Part shown: piece by piece, positions 22,501 through 31,196 of the stretch
How positions within the stretch are numbered: the stretch's first letter is position 1
Layout: each line of letters opens with the position of its first letter
Assembly: GCF_954871325.1 (NCBI RefSeq)
Contig: NC_088777.1
Span: 41,207,366-41,271,365 of the forward strand
Reading direction: 5' to 3'
DNA length: 64,000 bases
Source: Gordionus sp. m RMFG-2023
Lineage: Eukaryota > Nematomorpha > Gordioida > Chordodea > Parachordodidae
Program-made: the position numbers and the translations under genes
Notes under the pieces: model-generated
Told to the model about the DNA's origin: nothing
What the model saw: the letters and a program-made list of their open reading frames with translations, nothing else
Database searches by the model: none

Positions 22501-23930
22501 TTCGAAAACAAACTCCCTTTTTTGCTTAAAAATATAGGTGAAGCAATAAGCAATATAGGTAAACCAAAAGTTAAAGACTCAAATTGGCAACAATTTTTAT
22601 TATTTTTTTTGATAGCCCTTTAGAGATTTTATTTATCTACAATATGATATATTATACATTTTTTTATTATAAATAATTTTTGAGATATAAGCATTTTAAA
22701 AATTTTACAGATTCCAAAGTGGCTCTTTCTTGCACTTTTGAACCCCTATATCTTGGGAACCAGGTTGCTAGCAAGCTAAAATAAACGGCTTTCTCATTTA
22801 TATACCTATCTAAATAATTCCATAAATTTTTAACAATTTTAAAAGGGGTCAGCCAAAAATGTGCCTTTTTTGATCGATTTGACATGGAATGGCCCGTATA
22901 GGAAAAACAATTTTGCAACTGGCGTGGAGCCCAGTGGATATTCATAAATGTTCTACTAAAAAATGAATGCTTCCACCACTTTTTATTAATTTAAAATGAT
23001 GAAATTCTTAGGATATTAACAAAAATGTTTCTATTTTTTTTTATAAAAATGGATATACTAGAGATAAAACATAGTTTAATCAGTTTCCTTAGCAATTGTA
23101 GAACTATCTTTTGGAAGAAAACTCCAAATCAAAAACAATTTAGCCATTTAGAATTATAAATGCTTAAGTAATGTGATTACCCAAGTTAATATAATCCAAT
23201 ATTTTATGAACAATAAATTCTTAGTGAAATGTTTAAATAAATACAAAAAACAGTATTTAATAAATATATTTTATATTCCTCTCATTTTATTTTTTATTTT
23301 AATAATATATCAAGAATAATTTTTGAAATACAGATAAATAATCAAATTAATAAACCTAGTGACTCTGTCATTTGTATAATGAATTTCATTTGATATAATA
23401 ATAGTAAAATTAAAAGGTTCTTCATTAAGTATGTTATCTCCAGTAGCATCATTCATTTCTTCATCCTCTAAAATTAATATATAAAACAAATATTTAGATT
23501 TTAAAAACATATATAAAAAATTTGACTTTTTAAAGGTATATTAAAATATCACATTTAATCTTAACTTTATTAATAAATTTTAGTTAAAATATTCAAAAAT
23601 AGTTCTTAAGAGTAAAAAAAAATATGACACTAGATATAATTTACCTTTGTTTTGGAATTTTTGAATAAACAATGAAGAAGTTTGAGGGTCTTGGATAAAC
23701 TTTTTAATCTTATCAAAGTTATCCTTATCTGCCAAAATACATTCAATTTTTGCCAATATTCCATTCAAAGTAGCTTGAGATTCAGGAATTTTTGTAATAA
23801 TATTATCATCATCAAACAAACATAATATTATTTTATAAAGATAGCCATAAAATTTGTTGATATCAATAAATTTATCAGCTGCCGCTATTGAGACACCATC
23901 CTGTATGTTAGTTTGATCAACATTATCCAT
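1322..23930 (-). CDS. DYNC1H1: cytoplasmic dynein 1 heavy chain, N-terminal tail (partial gene, 14 exons)
   Basis: This is the heavy chain of the minus-end-directed microtubule motor that carries retrograde cargo. The 14 exons (23645-23930, 23356-23467, 19665-19838, 16250-16505, 13908-14094, 13445-13719, 8906-9072, 7752-8018, 6697-6913, 4937-5422, 4611-4820, 2218-2301, 1649-2009, 1322-1557) total 3318 nt and keep phase at every GT-AG junction, giving 1106 residues. Recognised by recall of the animal family: [65 protein letters not shown], and PGGEPKI at the end. From family knowledge this part covers the N-terminal dimerisation domain and the intermediate- and light-intermediate-chain binding tail; the linker, AAA+ ring and stalk lie off the left edge. 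Odd features are long low-complexity insertions in exon 10 and exons 13-14, and introns loaded with hAT transposons. Orthology is firm; the exact start codon is less so. Confidence 0.95.
1649..2009 (-). CDS. DYNC1H1: dynein heavy chain exon 13
   Basis: Residues 908-1027: [20 protein letters not shown], then [15 protein letters not shown] and [13 protein letters not shown]. The final third is low-complexity ([17 protein letters not shown]) and has no counterpart in the shorter vertebrate linker. Donor is a|gtgagt. Confidence 0.93.
2218..2301 (-). CDS. DYNC1H1: dynein heavy chain exon 12
   Basis: A short exon (84 nt, residues 880-907) encoding [20 protein letters not shown], matching the family's [20 protein letters not shown]. 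The upstream intron contains a complete hAT remnant with its target duplication. Confidence 0.9.
2441..4531 (-). mobile_element. hAT transposon remnant in dynein intron
   Basis: The termini are cagggatcaaaacc on the left and the complement cagggatccaaacc on the right. They are flanked by the 8-bp direct repeats gtttaaat (2433-2440) and gtttaaaa (4532-4539), matching at seven positions. An 8-bp duplication with CAGGG-type ends is typical of hAT. Inside, on the minus strand at 3999-4265, lies an open frame with a BED-like zinc finger. The rest is decayed or deleted. Confidence 0.8.
3999..4265 (-). pseudogene. BED zinc-finger fragment of hAT transposase
   Basis: An 88-residue open frame with CNITDC followed by [12 protein letters not shown]: the Cys pair and His pair spacing of a BED finger, the DNA-binding head of many hAT transposases. 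No catalytic core follows it, so it is a remnant. It lies inside the element 2441-4531. Confidence 0.6.
4611..4820 (-). CDS. DYNC1H1: dynein heavy chain exon 11
   Basis: Residues 810-879: [32 protein letters not shown], then a variable helical stretch ending TKISE. Acceptor catag and donor gaa|gtataa are clear. Confidence 0.93.
4937..5422 (-). CDS. DYNC1H1: dynein heavy chain exon 10
   Basis: Residues 648-809, the largest exon. Conserved blocks: [51 protein letters not shown] and [15 protein letters not shown]. Between the last two sits an insertion of roughly 40 residues rich in Gly, Ser, Asn and Glu, where vertebrate sequences have about ten residues. Confidence 0.94.
6697..6913 (-). CDS. 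DYNC1H1: dynein heavy chain exon 9
   Basis: Residues 575-647, containing [33 protein letters not shown] and [18 protein letters not shown]. This is among the best conserved parts of the tail. Confidence 0.95.
7003..7101. repeat. two tandem copies of a 50-bp unit
   Basis: Two nearly identical copies containing atattacaatgaaaaa and gtgacttgattctattagg follow one another in the intron between dynein exons 8 and 9. It looks like a recent local duplication. Confidence 0.8.
7752..8018 (-). CDS. DYNC1H1: dynein heavy chain exon 8
   Basis: Residues 486-574, starting [19 protein letters not shown], then a variable Ser/Asn/Pro-rich linker ([19 protein letters not shown]) and a conserved end, [10 protein letters not shown]. 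Donor and acceptor keep phase with both neighbours. Confidence 0.93.
8342..8480. mobile_element. fragment of miniature hAT-like element (TAGTGTTG family)
   Basis: It starts tagtgttgtttcatgg and continues with ctaaaatcaggattttag and actattaccta. That matches the complement of the element at 20218-20431 over about 60 bp. The second terminus is not clear. Confidence 0.35.
8906..9072 (-). CDS. DYNC1H1: dynein heavy chain exon 7
   Basis: Residues 431-485, with [20 protein letters not shown] matching the family's FEVFQTWDDEYEKL block. The intron upstream (9073-13444, about 4.4 kb) is the longest but one and holds two hAT-type elements. Confidence 0.92.
9186..10483. mobile_element. hAT-like element with about 40-bp inverted ends
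   Basis: The left end (caggcgcgtagcc, tttctatatgg, then a G-run and cta) matches the complement of the right end (cactagtagctag, atcttatatgg, then a G-run and cta). The 8-bp flanks do not match, so either the duplication has decayed or the boundary is off by a few bases. I see no coding sequence inside. It lies in the intron upstream of dynein exon 7. Confidence 0.55.
11735..12751 (-). mobile_element. non-autonomous hAT (deletion derivative) with perfect 8-bp duplication
   Basis: The ends taaaggtttgcattggg and, on the other strand, tagaggtctgcattggg are inverted repeats, flanked by perfect direct repeats ctctagcc (11727-11734 and 12752-12759). Subterminal blocks are GC-rich, as in the larger element at 16590-19220, whose ends share the TAGnGnTCTGC pattern. 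A BED-finger segment survives inside on the minus strand; most of the transposase is gone. Confidence 0.88.
11938..12139 (-). pseudogene. BED zinc-finger remnant inside hAT derivative
   Basis: The minus strand reads [19 protein letters not shown] and then FFLRHQCSS: a Trp, Cys-x2-Cys and His/Cys arrangement typical of hAT BED fingers. It resembles the finger of the transposase at 17003-18881. The frame stops shortly after, with no catalytic domain. Confidence 0.65.
12847..12862. repeat. poly-G run of 16
   Basis: A homopolymer of sixteen G in an otherwise very AT-rich intron, about 90 bp from the hAT derivative. A similar 12-G run occurs at 37693-37704 in the Kelch gene intron. Confidence 0.9.
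13445..13719 (-). CDS. DYNC1H1: dynein heavy chain exon 6
   Basis: Residues 339-430. It opens with [20 protein letters not shown], continues through [20 protein letters not shown] and ends at PYDDFEK before the donor gtttgta. Confidence 0.93.
13908..14094 (-). CDS. DYNC1H1: dynein heavy chain exon 5
   Basis: Residues 277-338. It starts [19 protein letters not shown] and ends in [10 protein letters not shown], with the glycine codon split across the next junction. Both blocks are diagnostic of cytoplasmic dynein 1. Confidence 0.94.
16250..16505 (-). CDS. DYNC1H1: dynein heavy chain exon 4
   Basis: Residues 191-276, containing the near-invariant block [20 protein letters not shown] and [10 protein letters not shown]. 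The acceptor at 16506-16507 follows a long pyrimidine tract and supplies the single base needed to complete the codon split with exon 3. The donor is aaag|gttacg. Confidence 0.92.
17003..18881 (+). CDS. hAT transposase with BED finger, one premature stop
   Basis: Cut-and-paste transposase. From the ATG at 17003, with a 43-nt GT-AG intron (18498-18540) removed, the frame gives 611 residues. One TAA at 17147-17149 (codon 49) interrupts the BED finger (CKKC, then SHLRRHKC). Downstream are the catalytic-core features [10 protein letters not shown] (Asp near residue 180) and IFISDQGAN (Asp near 250), then CSAHLLN and ETRWNS. The C-terminal hAT dimerisation region follows, with [20 protein letters not shown]. 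The length is normal for the family. The retained reading frame implies recent activity. Product family is certain; activity is unlikely because of the stop. Confidence 0.88.
18498..18540 (+). other. 43-nt intron in hAT transposase
   Basis: Without splicing the frame runs into a stop at the end of this segment. Removing gtacat...atatcag (43 nt) joins SKG to NEYERWEDN in frame. The donor, the pyrimidine-rich middle and the cag acceptor are all present. A 43-bp insertion is the alternative, but one with perfect splice signals would be a coincidence. Confidence 0.7.
19068..19205. repeat. GC-rich subterminal repeats of the hAT
   Basis: At least five copies of ttcgggccggg-like words, spaced 20-35 bp apart, alternate with A/T runs just inside the right terminus. 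Fewer copies lie inside the left terminus (16605-16735). Such arrays are typical transposase binding sites in hAT elements; here the assignment is inferred. Confidence 0.7.
19665..19838 (-). CDS. DYNC1H1: dynein heavy chain exon 3
   Basis: Residues 133-190, containing [15 protein letters not shown] and [11 protein letters not shown], both strongly conserved in animal dynein 1 tails. The acceptor is aaaacag and the donor gaaag|gtaga. The introns on both sides contain transposons: a long-TIR element and a MITE upstream, and an autonomous-type hAT downstream. Confidence 0.92.
20218..20431. mobile_element. miniature hAT-like element (MITE)
   Basis: A 214-bp element with ends aggtgttgttaattc and, complemented, tagtattgcttaatat. 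It is flanked by tattcagc (20210-20217) and tattcacc (20432-20439), which match at seven of eight positions. It has no coding capacity. Related copies occur at 8342 and 49806. It lies in the intron between dynein exons 2 and 3. Confidence 0.65.
20963..22895. mobile_element. unclassified DNA transposon with 0.4-0.5 kb inverted repeats
   Basis: The outer 400-490 bp on each side (20963 to about 21385 and about 22400 to 22895) are diverged inverted copies: gggctattccacgtcaaat opposes gggccattccatgtcaaat. Shared inner landmarks include aagccgtttattttagcttg, ctggttcccaagat and ccttggcgacgctatcgac. The flanks are gtat on both sides (20959-20962 and 22896-22899), a possible 4-bp duplication. The 1-kb middle has no transposase I recognise, only short frames. 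The long inverted repeats recall foldback or Mutator-like elements, but the family is unknown. Confidence 0.8.
23356..23467 (-). CDS. DYNC1H1: dynein heavy chain exon 2
   Basis: Residues 96-132, an acidic stretch ([12 protein letters not shown]) leading to [13 protein letters not shown], the counterpart of the family's INIDIHYG segment. The acceptor is ttttag before 23467 and the donor actag|gttta ends at 23356. The phase joins cleanly to exon 3 as SLALIKK. Confidence 0.85.
23645..23930 (-). CDS. DYNC1H1: dynein heavy chain exon 1 (coding start)
   Basis: Residues 1-95. The chosen ATG at 23930 opens an acidic, poorly conserved head ([13 protein letters not shown]) followed by the conserved [17 protein letters not shown], which matches the family's MRKFLSDPQ block. 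The splice donor is ag|gtaaat at 23645. Just upstream of the ATG, attattatag could be an acceptor, so a 5' untranslated exon farther right is possible. Confidence 0.85.
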
Positions 23931-24289
23931 AACTGATGAGCTATAATAATGAAGAAAATGTTTTAAAAAAAATTCGCTTAGTTAAATCGATGCGAATATT
24001 AAATCTATCTAAAATAAAATATAATGTGAATCCATCAAATGTCATATACACAGACAATTATATAACCGCATGTGAAAATATAAATTTTTAATTTGGACAA
24101 GCTAGATCCAAAATAACCAATTTTAATTGACTATTAAGCTTTTATATATTTATTTTTGTTTAAATTTTTTAAAACTATATTTTTTTTTAAAAAAAACTTT
24201 GCTGAAAGCTAAATTAATTATCAATCAAAATCGAGTGATGAAATTTTATATAACAATTTGGATGTAAATAGGAATATCATAAATTTAAA

Positions 24290-24640
24290 CCGGCTCAGAG
24301 GCCTTTTTAGCAATTTGATTGAGGTTTGGAGAGAAAATGATTTAACGGTTCAGGGTTGGTTCAAGTGTCGTTAAAAGCCCGATTTGGGTGGATTTTTTCA
24401 AAACAGCTCGATTAAGATCTTTGGTAAAATTATATTATGTAAGCAATAGTGACAAATAGATATCCAAGCATTTCTGCCAGCTATGTGCAAAATTTTTAGG
24501 CTTACATAATGTTATTTTCCTTAAATCTTGGCCATCGACTCGAATCGGGCTTTTTACAATACTAGTTGGTTTAACTTTGACAAAAAATGATGAATACCGG
24601 AGTAAAGTTTTGGTATAGGTTAGGTTTAGATCCCTGTGCA
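24290..24640. mobile_element. hAT remnant upstream of dynein
   Basis: It shares style and ending with the element at 2441-4531: aggttaggtttagatccctg at the right side, and aaaccggctcagaggcc inside (compare cggttcagaggc at 4459). No matched left end or duplication was found. It lies about 350 bp upstream of the dynein start codon. Confidence 0.4.
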
Positions 24641-24721
24641 AAACAGTCAAATAATAAATTTTATAAAATGTATAATGAGTCTACACTCTAAAATTTAAAA
24701 TTTCATTTTATATTATAAAAT

Positions 24722-24841
<120 letters not shown>

Positions 24842-26480
24842 ATAATATTTTCTTAATTTTTAAAAATGTCCTTTTGAAATCGCCTAAGACACTCTTTAGA
24901 TATCATAATAAGTCTCCAAGGTCTATTTTTTTTATCATAGTCTCCATTTAATGCACAAACTTTATCGGTTCGGTTGGTATTTTTTAAATTGCTTTAGTCT
25001 AAATTGAGTTATTTTAATTACGCTTTAGATGACTATTAGATGTTTACTTTAATATATATTGTATACCAGTTTCAGACCTTTTAAATATGACAATCTAGAT
25101 GAATATAAAAATAACACTGTTTTATTGAAAAGAATTGTTAGAACGTGTCATATAATCTTGTCATCAGGATTGGGCTGTAACGTGAATACATATATTTCAA
25201 ATACTAAATACATATTTTAAGTATTTGTGTATTTAGTATTTATTAAAACATTAAATAAAAAGTATTTTATATTAAGAATGAAATCAAATATAAATAATAT
25301 AATAAATAATTGAAATAATTAATTTGTATAATCGTCATCATAAGTTGTAGTTATCGGATAAATGGTTGAAGCAGCGTCTACATGGCAGAATATTTGCCTT
25401 ACATTTTTTTGATAAAAGAAAGTGTAGTAATTGAAGAAATAGAGTTTCTGTGTTAAGCTTGATATGTTTATAAGATATTTTCTGTGATTCCGCGACAACG
25501 TCAACATCTTCTAAATGCTATTTGACAATTTTGAATATAAATTTTTTCAAAACATAATTCAAAATATAATACAAAATCAGTAATATGGGCTAAAAGCTAA
25601 ATATAATATCTGCTTTAACATAAAATCAAAATTCCTAATGGAGCCATTTTAATCTTCAGCAATTTATTATAAGATCTGTAAAACGGTAATAATTATATTT
25701 GCCTTTATTATATAATTTATGTGACTATAATAATCCATTTGCAAAGGCAAAGTATTTATTTATGCAAAATGTTTTTGCCAATGAATTTGTATTTAAATAC
25801 TTTATTTGAAAATATTTTGTAGGTATTTAGTATTTATAGTTAAAATACATTTTTTTTAAAGGTATTTGTATTTATATATATCAAATTTGTATTCATAATT
25901 TAAAACATTATTGGAAATTTGCCCAAATTTGCTTGTAATCAATTAAATAGTTTATTAACGGATCAAGATTCGTTGAAAAGTGATATTAATAAAATAATAT
26001 TAATGATAAATTTATGTATTATTTTGATCTAGTTTTTTTAAAATACTTTTTAAATATCACCAATTATTGATAATTTTTTGTGAAGATAAAAATTTTGTAA
26101 TATTTAAGGCTAAAATAGTTTTATAGTAATAATGAATTCTATAATTTATTTATTAAAATATTTCTAATTTAGAAGAAGAAAAATTTAGATTTTCATACTA
26201 TTTTTATGTTTTGATTTCTTGTATGAATAACTAATGATTCTATTATTTATGGATATCCTTTAAAATAATTACCATATTAGATAAGATGATATTTTTCTAA
26301 TATATATATAATATATTGAGATTAAACAAATTTAATTTGTAAATTTTTTATACAATTGGTTAAAGAAGGATTAGGAAAATAGTAAAGCAGTGCTTCCCTG
26401 AGCGATTAATGTTTCAATGATAATTTTTATTGATCTCCAAATAATTGTTTAATTTAATATCGAACGCTCCACTCAGACGC
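24842..26480. other. AT-rich intergenic stretch
   Basis: I see no convincing exon, RNA gene or mobile element here. The short open frame at 25319-25507 lacks family features. Scattered words such as tatttgtattta repeat without clear structure. Confidence 0.5.
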
Positions 26481-28175
26481 TCCAATGAGCAGGCAAAGAT
26501 AAAAGAAAAAAGAGATTAATATAAAAAATTTTAAATAAATGGAAAGTGCGAAGAATACAAATTTGCAAAAAGAGAAATGAGTAGAAATGAAATGCTATAG
26601 CTAAAGATTAAAGGCTGATCTCTTTTTAAAACATTAGAAGAGCATAATAATGCAAATTAGATTCATAATATTGCAAGATAGAAAGAAAAAGAGATTTCTC
26701 CATTGATAACTAAGGTTAAGGACAGAAAGGCAGACAATTATATAAGAGAAAATTATCTGAAAAAGATGGAGACAATACTTTGGTGAATAATTTAAATAAA
26801 AAAACGTAAGTTAGCTGCCAGGTATATCAGAATATAAGGTAGAGGTGACTGCAATAGAAAGGGCATAAATACATTCAATATTGATTAGGACGAGGAATAG
26901 AAAAAGAAGGTTAATAATATCGTGATTTTATTTAATACGTTATTAATAGGGGAAAATGCCAGAGAATTGAAATAAATCTTTACTCATCTCAGTTTTCAGG
27001 GGTAAGGAGGAAGACGCATAGATTATATGAATATTAAAATAATACTTAAGGCAACGAATGTATGTAGATGTAGGAAAAATAATACAAAACTATAAAAATA
27101 TTTAGTGTTGGTTAATATAACAATATTTATTCAGAGAGGGGATGAACGATGGTTCTTATATTTACTAAATCTCTAATAGTAATGTCAAGAAGAAGACCTA
27201 AATATTATGCCTATTGACATAGAGATAATTATGATCATGTTCCTATGGATTCAATATGAGTGTTTGTGGTGGAAAAATTCTCAGAAGTCTATACATAAAA
27301 TTTTATAAGATTATGATAATAAAGAAGCAATAATTAGAAGCAGTGGTGGAGTTTGCAATGGTATAGAAATTAATGTTAGGATGTTAGGTTACATGAGTCA
27401 ATTCTAAGCTAATTACCATTTCAAATAGTATTCATATTCGAGGCTTTTGATATAATATTTGATTACATTTGCGTGGAGGGGCAATTACTAATTATCTAAA
27501 TTTGGTATACCATGGTGTGTGGGATAGAAAATAATTGGAACGGCAACTAAAAAAAATTATATGCCAGCCCTGCTTTCATTATTGTTTATGAAAGCAGGAT
27601 TGGCACCCATACAGGGATGGATAAATTTGGCTTAAAGGTAAATAGAAAGAAAACGGCATATATGATATTTAGCTTAAAAATGGAAACGTTTCGTTCTGCG
27701 CTTTATTTCAAATAATGTATCTGAAATAATAAAGTGCAAATTGGTAAAAGTTTTCTCAGTTTTAAAAAAATTAAATTGTTCGTGTTTTTACGTTTAAAGA
27801 AAAATTTCACTGCAATTTAAACAAAGAAGCTTTTTTAGTAAAATAAACCTAAAACGCTTCTACGCGTTTTATAAGCTGTGTAAATTTCATCTGTTATGTG
27901 GAGAAGAACATTCTCTTAAAATAGGCAATTCGAAATTAGAGGGATCATTTCTTTAAGGATCCATCTTACAGTGATGGAAATTAAATGGGAATTTACGTGA
28001 AGGAACTAAAGTTGTCTGGGAAAAGTGGAATACTATGGGTGGGTTCCTATTAGATAAATTTATAAGACTAGATCTTAAAATCTAATATATTATATACTCG
28101 ATTGCTACCATTATTGTATGAAGTTTAAAATTGAAAATTGGACAGTTGATTAGCAGAAAAAGTGTGAGGACACAT
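26480..28175 (+). mobile_element. decayed RTE-like LINE (reverse transcriptase remains)
   Basis: Three-frame reading shows landmarks in the right order for an RTE-type reverse transcriptase: YDHVPMDSI near 27235, KFGLKVNRKKTAYM near 27630, GNLREGTKVVWEKWNTMGGF near 27985 and ENWTVD near 28130. The last three parallel GLKVNREKTEYM, KINQGWLKWRSLSGV and ETWPTK of the fresher LINE at 41404-44330. Stops and frameshifts are everywhere, so it is an old copy. A separate repeat (27690-27890) splits it. The 5' boundary is a guess. Confidence 0.6.
27690..27890. repeat. interspersed repeat, copy 2
   Basis: It interrupts the decayed LINE between the GLKVN segment and the segment before GNLREG. It shares ttatttcaaataatgtat and gtgcaaattggtaaa with the copy at 1105-1265, and ends in gcttctacgcgttttat. 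This looks like a secondary insertion. Confidence 0.5.
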
Positions 28176-29250
28176 GAACCTATAGACCCAGAACAAGCTG
28201 AACCAAGTTGGAGAAGATCGGAGAAACCAAATTGTACCGAGCCGATCAAGACAAAAGACGCTACCAAATCGTATTAATTAGATCAAGCTAAGACGAGCCA
28301 TACCAAGGAAATAACTATAATACACACGAATTAAACCACAATGTATTAAGCTGATCAAGCTAAAACAAGACGATTAATCGAGTATGCACAAACTAAACCG
28401 ATTGATCCAGAACAAGCAGATCTAGATCGATGAAGACAAAAAAAAACCAAACCATATCAAATCGATCAAGAGAGTTGCCGACAAATATTTTTGAGCCAAT
28501 CAAACAAAGACGAGATGCATATAGGAAATCAAACCTATCATCACAAAACAAACCGTACCGAGCCAAATAAGACAGTAGATGCCATCAAACCGCATAGATT
28601 AAGCTATGACAGGTCGTACCAAGATAATTACTAAAGGATACAAAATTAATCCAGAATAAACATAACTGAGCCGATAAAAACAGAAAAAAAACCGTACCTT
28701 GCCAATCAAGACAGTAGCCGCCGCGAAATCCTATTGAGTCAATCAAGCTAAGATAAGCCATACAAAAGCGATTTATCAAGGATACACTAACTAAACCGAT
28801 CGATCCAGAACTAGCCGAACTAACACGATTAAGCTAGCGGAAATCAATAGCACCTCACCTTGCTGATTAAGACAAAAGACGTTATCAATCTGTATTTATC
28901 AATCAAGCTAAGATGAAGAGTATCAAGATAATTTATTAATTAATCAAGGATATACGAAACAAACTGAACGTTCAAAACAAGCCGAACTGAACCGATGAAG
29001 AAAAAAGAAACAAAACCATACGGAGCCAATCATGACAGAAGATGCCGCCAAACCATATTGAATTTATAAAACCGAAATGACTCGTACCATGACTATTAAT
29101 CAATGATAATCAAACCAATTGGATCGTGGCAGAATCAATGTTATATATATCATTGGGCAGAATAAACCGAACTGAGCTGATGAAGATAGTAGAACCAACC
29201 CGGATGCCAAATACAGAAAACACCACCAATATTGAGATGATGACTAGATA
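28176..29250. repeat. decayed tandem array, about 160-bp period, block 1
   Basis: Recurring words appear in the same order: gatccagaacaagccgaac, gatgaagacaaaagaaacc, a caagacagaagacgcc-type word, gatcaagctaagacgagcc, ataccaag and gattaatc. Landmarks (cataccaag-like) fall near 28297, 28615, 28755, 28917 and 29083, giving a period of 140-166 bp. Within each period shorter units of 20-24 bp starting gat-caag resemble one another, so the array may have grown from a smaller motif. The plus strand is rich in A, C and G and poor in T. Reading frames are not conserved, so I do not call it coding. Confidence 0.7.
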
Positions 29251-29644
29251 GCCGTGACGATTGATCGAGAATATAAGAATCAAACATCTTCCAGCCTACG
29301 CCAACGATTAGCCATAAACATAGTAAAATACAATTATCTCAGCTTTATTTTTTCAATATCCGAAACCTCGTAATTGAACATCCTATGCATAGTATAGACT
29401 TTGGCCATTTTGTTGCCTATTATGATGTTAGCGCTAAAAGGGAACTTGAATCTCATTCAACAAAAAAAATAGCAAGAATTAATAACTTTATATAATTGTG
29501 ATTTACTAATATTATATTTTTTTTACTGTTATTATAACTTACCTTGATATAAATTGACGATATAACGAAATTATAACAAATGGACATCATATGAAAGTTA
29601 AATATCTATTAATTAATAAAATATAGTAATCATATAAACAAAAT

Positions 29645-30285
29645 AGTGCCGCGCCGATTAAAGCACAAGACATCGTCACACTGTATGGATTTGATCAAGG
29701 TAAGACGAGTCATACCAAGACGATTACGAGAAAATGCGAACCAAACTGATCATGCCAGAATGGGCCAAACAAAGGACATGAATATAGGAGAAACTAAAGC
29801 GTACCGAGCCGTTAAATATAGAGAATACTTCGGAACTACTAAACCGCATTGGGTTGATAAAGCTAAAACGGACGTTACCAAGATAAATAATCAAGAATCC
29901 GCGAACTAAACCGGTCTATCTAGAGCAAACCGAACTAATGCGATAGTTATGAAAAGCAAAACTGTACAGAGCCGATCAAGACACAAGAAGTCGCCAAACC
30001 ATAATGAGTTGATCAAACTAAGACGAGCGATACCAAGATTATTAATTAAAGATAAGCTAACTGAACGGATAGGTAGAATTTGCCGAACCATGCCGATGAT
30101 GATAGGAAGAATCAAAGCGTACTGAACACATAAAGGCAGAATACCTCGCAAGATCATATTGTTGATTTAGCTAAAACGAAGTGTAATAAGACGATTAATC
30201 GGGTATACACGAATTGAATCTATCAATTCTGAACTAAACCGATCGAAATAAAACAAGCTGAGCCTAACCGATGAGGAGAAACCAA
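29645..30285. repeat. decayed tandem array, about 160-bp period, block 2
   Basis: It continues the same array after an AT-rich interruption (29251-29644). The landmark words recur near 29711, 29875, 30029 and 30183, a spacing of 154-164 bp. Fortuitous open frames on both strands (29646-29909 plus, 29906-30157 minus) come from the biased composition. Confidence 0.7.
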
Positions 30286-30289
30286 TTAG

Positions 30290-31024
30290 CAACAATTTAA
30301 ACAAATATATTATTTTATCCAAATAGTTTTCTTACAAAATTTTAGGGCTTCTTTTAAAAAATATTGTTTTCCTTGTGGTATTAAATCATTTGAGTATTAT
30401 TTTATACCTTTCGCTTTAAGCAAAAACAACGATGGTGAAAAATCAAAAATATAATTTATTAAATGATCCTACACATGCAAATAAATCAAGTTAGGTTGTT
30501 TAAATTTTAATAAATTCACTTTGGTGCTTATTTTTGGATATACAAAAATTGCACTTATTTTCCGATTAATGTCCATCTTTGAATTAGTCCAAATTCCCCT
30601 TTCAGGTTTTTTATACATAGGGTAAAAAAAATTGTGACACTTTTTAAAATATAAATTAGGATCTTTGCACCTCCTTCAAAAATGCTGGCAGCGACCCTTA
30701 TTGAAGCCACTGACAACACCCATTTGTAATTAATAAATTCAGGAAAAATTAAGATGAAAACAAAATGGGACAGACTAGGTTTTGGACATGCCATATTACA
30801 TATATACTTTCCATAAATAACTTTATCGTATTCCATCTTGAAAAAAAAATAAAATTTGATCCAAATTACAGCCAATGTGCTAACTTTACTATACCAAATA
30901 AAAGAAATGATTATAATTACAATATTTATAGAAGTCACTTTTTATGATGTATTAAGTAATAAAATGGATATACATTCTTTTTTCCAAACATTTGAATAAT
31001 TATAACTATTACTTTTCATGTTAG
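30290..31024. other. intergenic stretch with possible transposon terminus
   Basis: Mostly plain AT-rich sequence. The block at about 30656-30716 is GC-richer; its complement begins cagtggcttcaataaggg, in the style of hAT ends seen elsewhere in the window. No partner end was found. The 127-residue open frame on the minus strand here has no family features. Confidence 0.4.
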
Positions 31025-31029
31025 GTAAC

Positions 31030-31196
31030 TGTAATGTATTTTAATAGTAAACGAGTTTTTCTTATTCTTTTATTTTGTAATGTAAAAAATCATAATCAGT
31101 CTTTATTATTCAAATTAATCTCAAAATATATAATAATAATAATAAAAATAACCATTTTACAAACAATAACAAAAAACAACAATTTAATTCACATCA
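31030..31196 (-). repeat. gypsy 3' LTR
   Basis: This 167-bp LTR is the 3' copy for the minus-strand element. It runs from tgtaatg to acatca on the plus strand, directly next to the gtaac duplication. A purine-rich stretch precedes it on the element's strand. Confidence 0.92.

Noticed and set aside
29646-29909. 87-residue open frame in the tandem array
   Set aside because: The units around it do not keep the frame, and the opposite strand is equally open; this is explained by the biased repeat composition.
30555-30938. 127-residue open frame on the minus strand
   Set aside because: Hydrophobic, AT-driven composition, no motif, and it overlaps a transposon-like terminus; there is no splice or promoter support.
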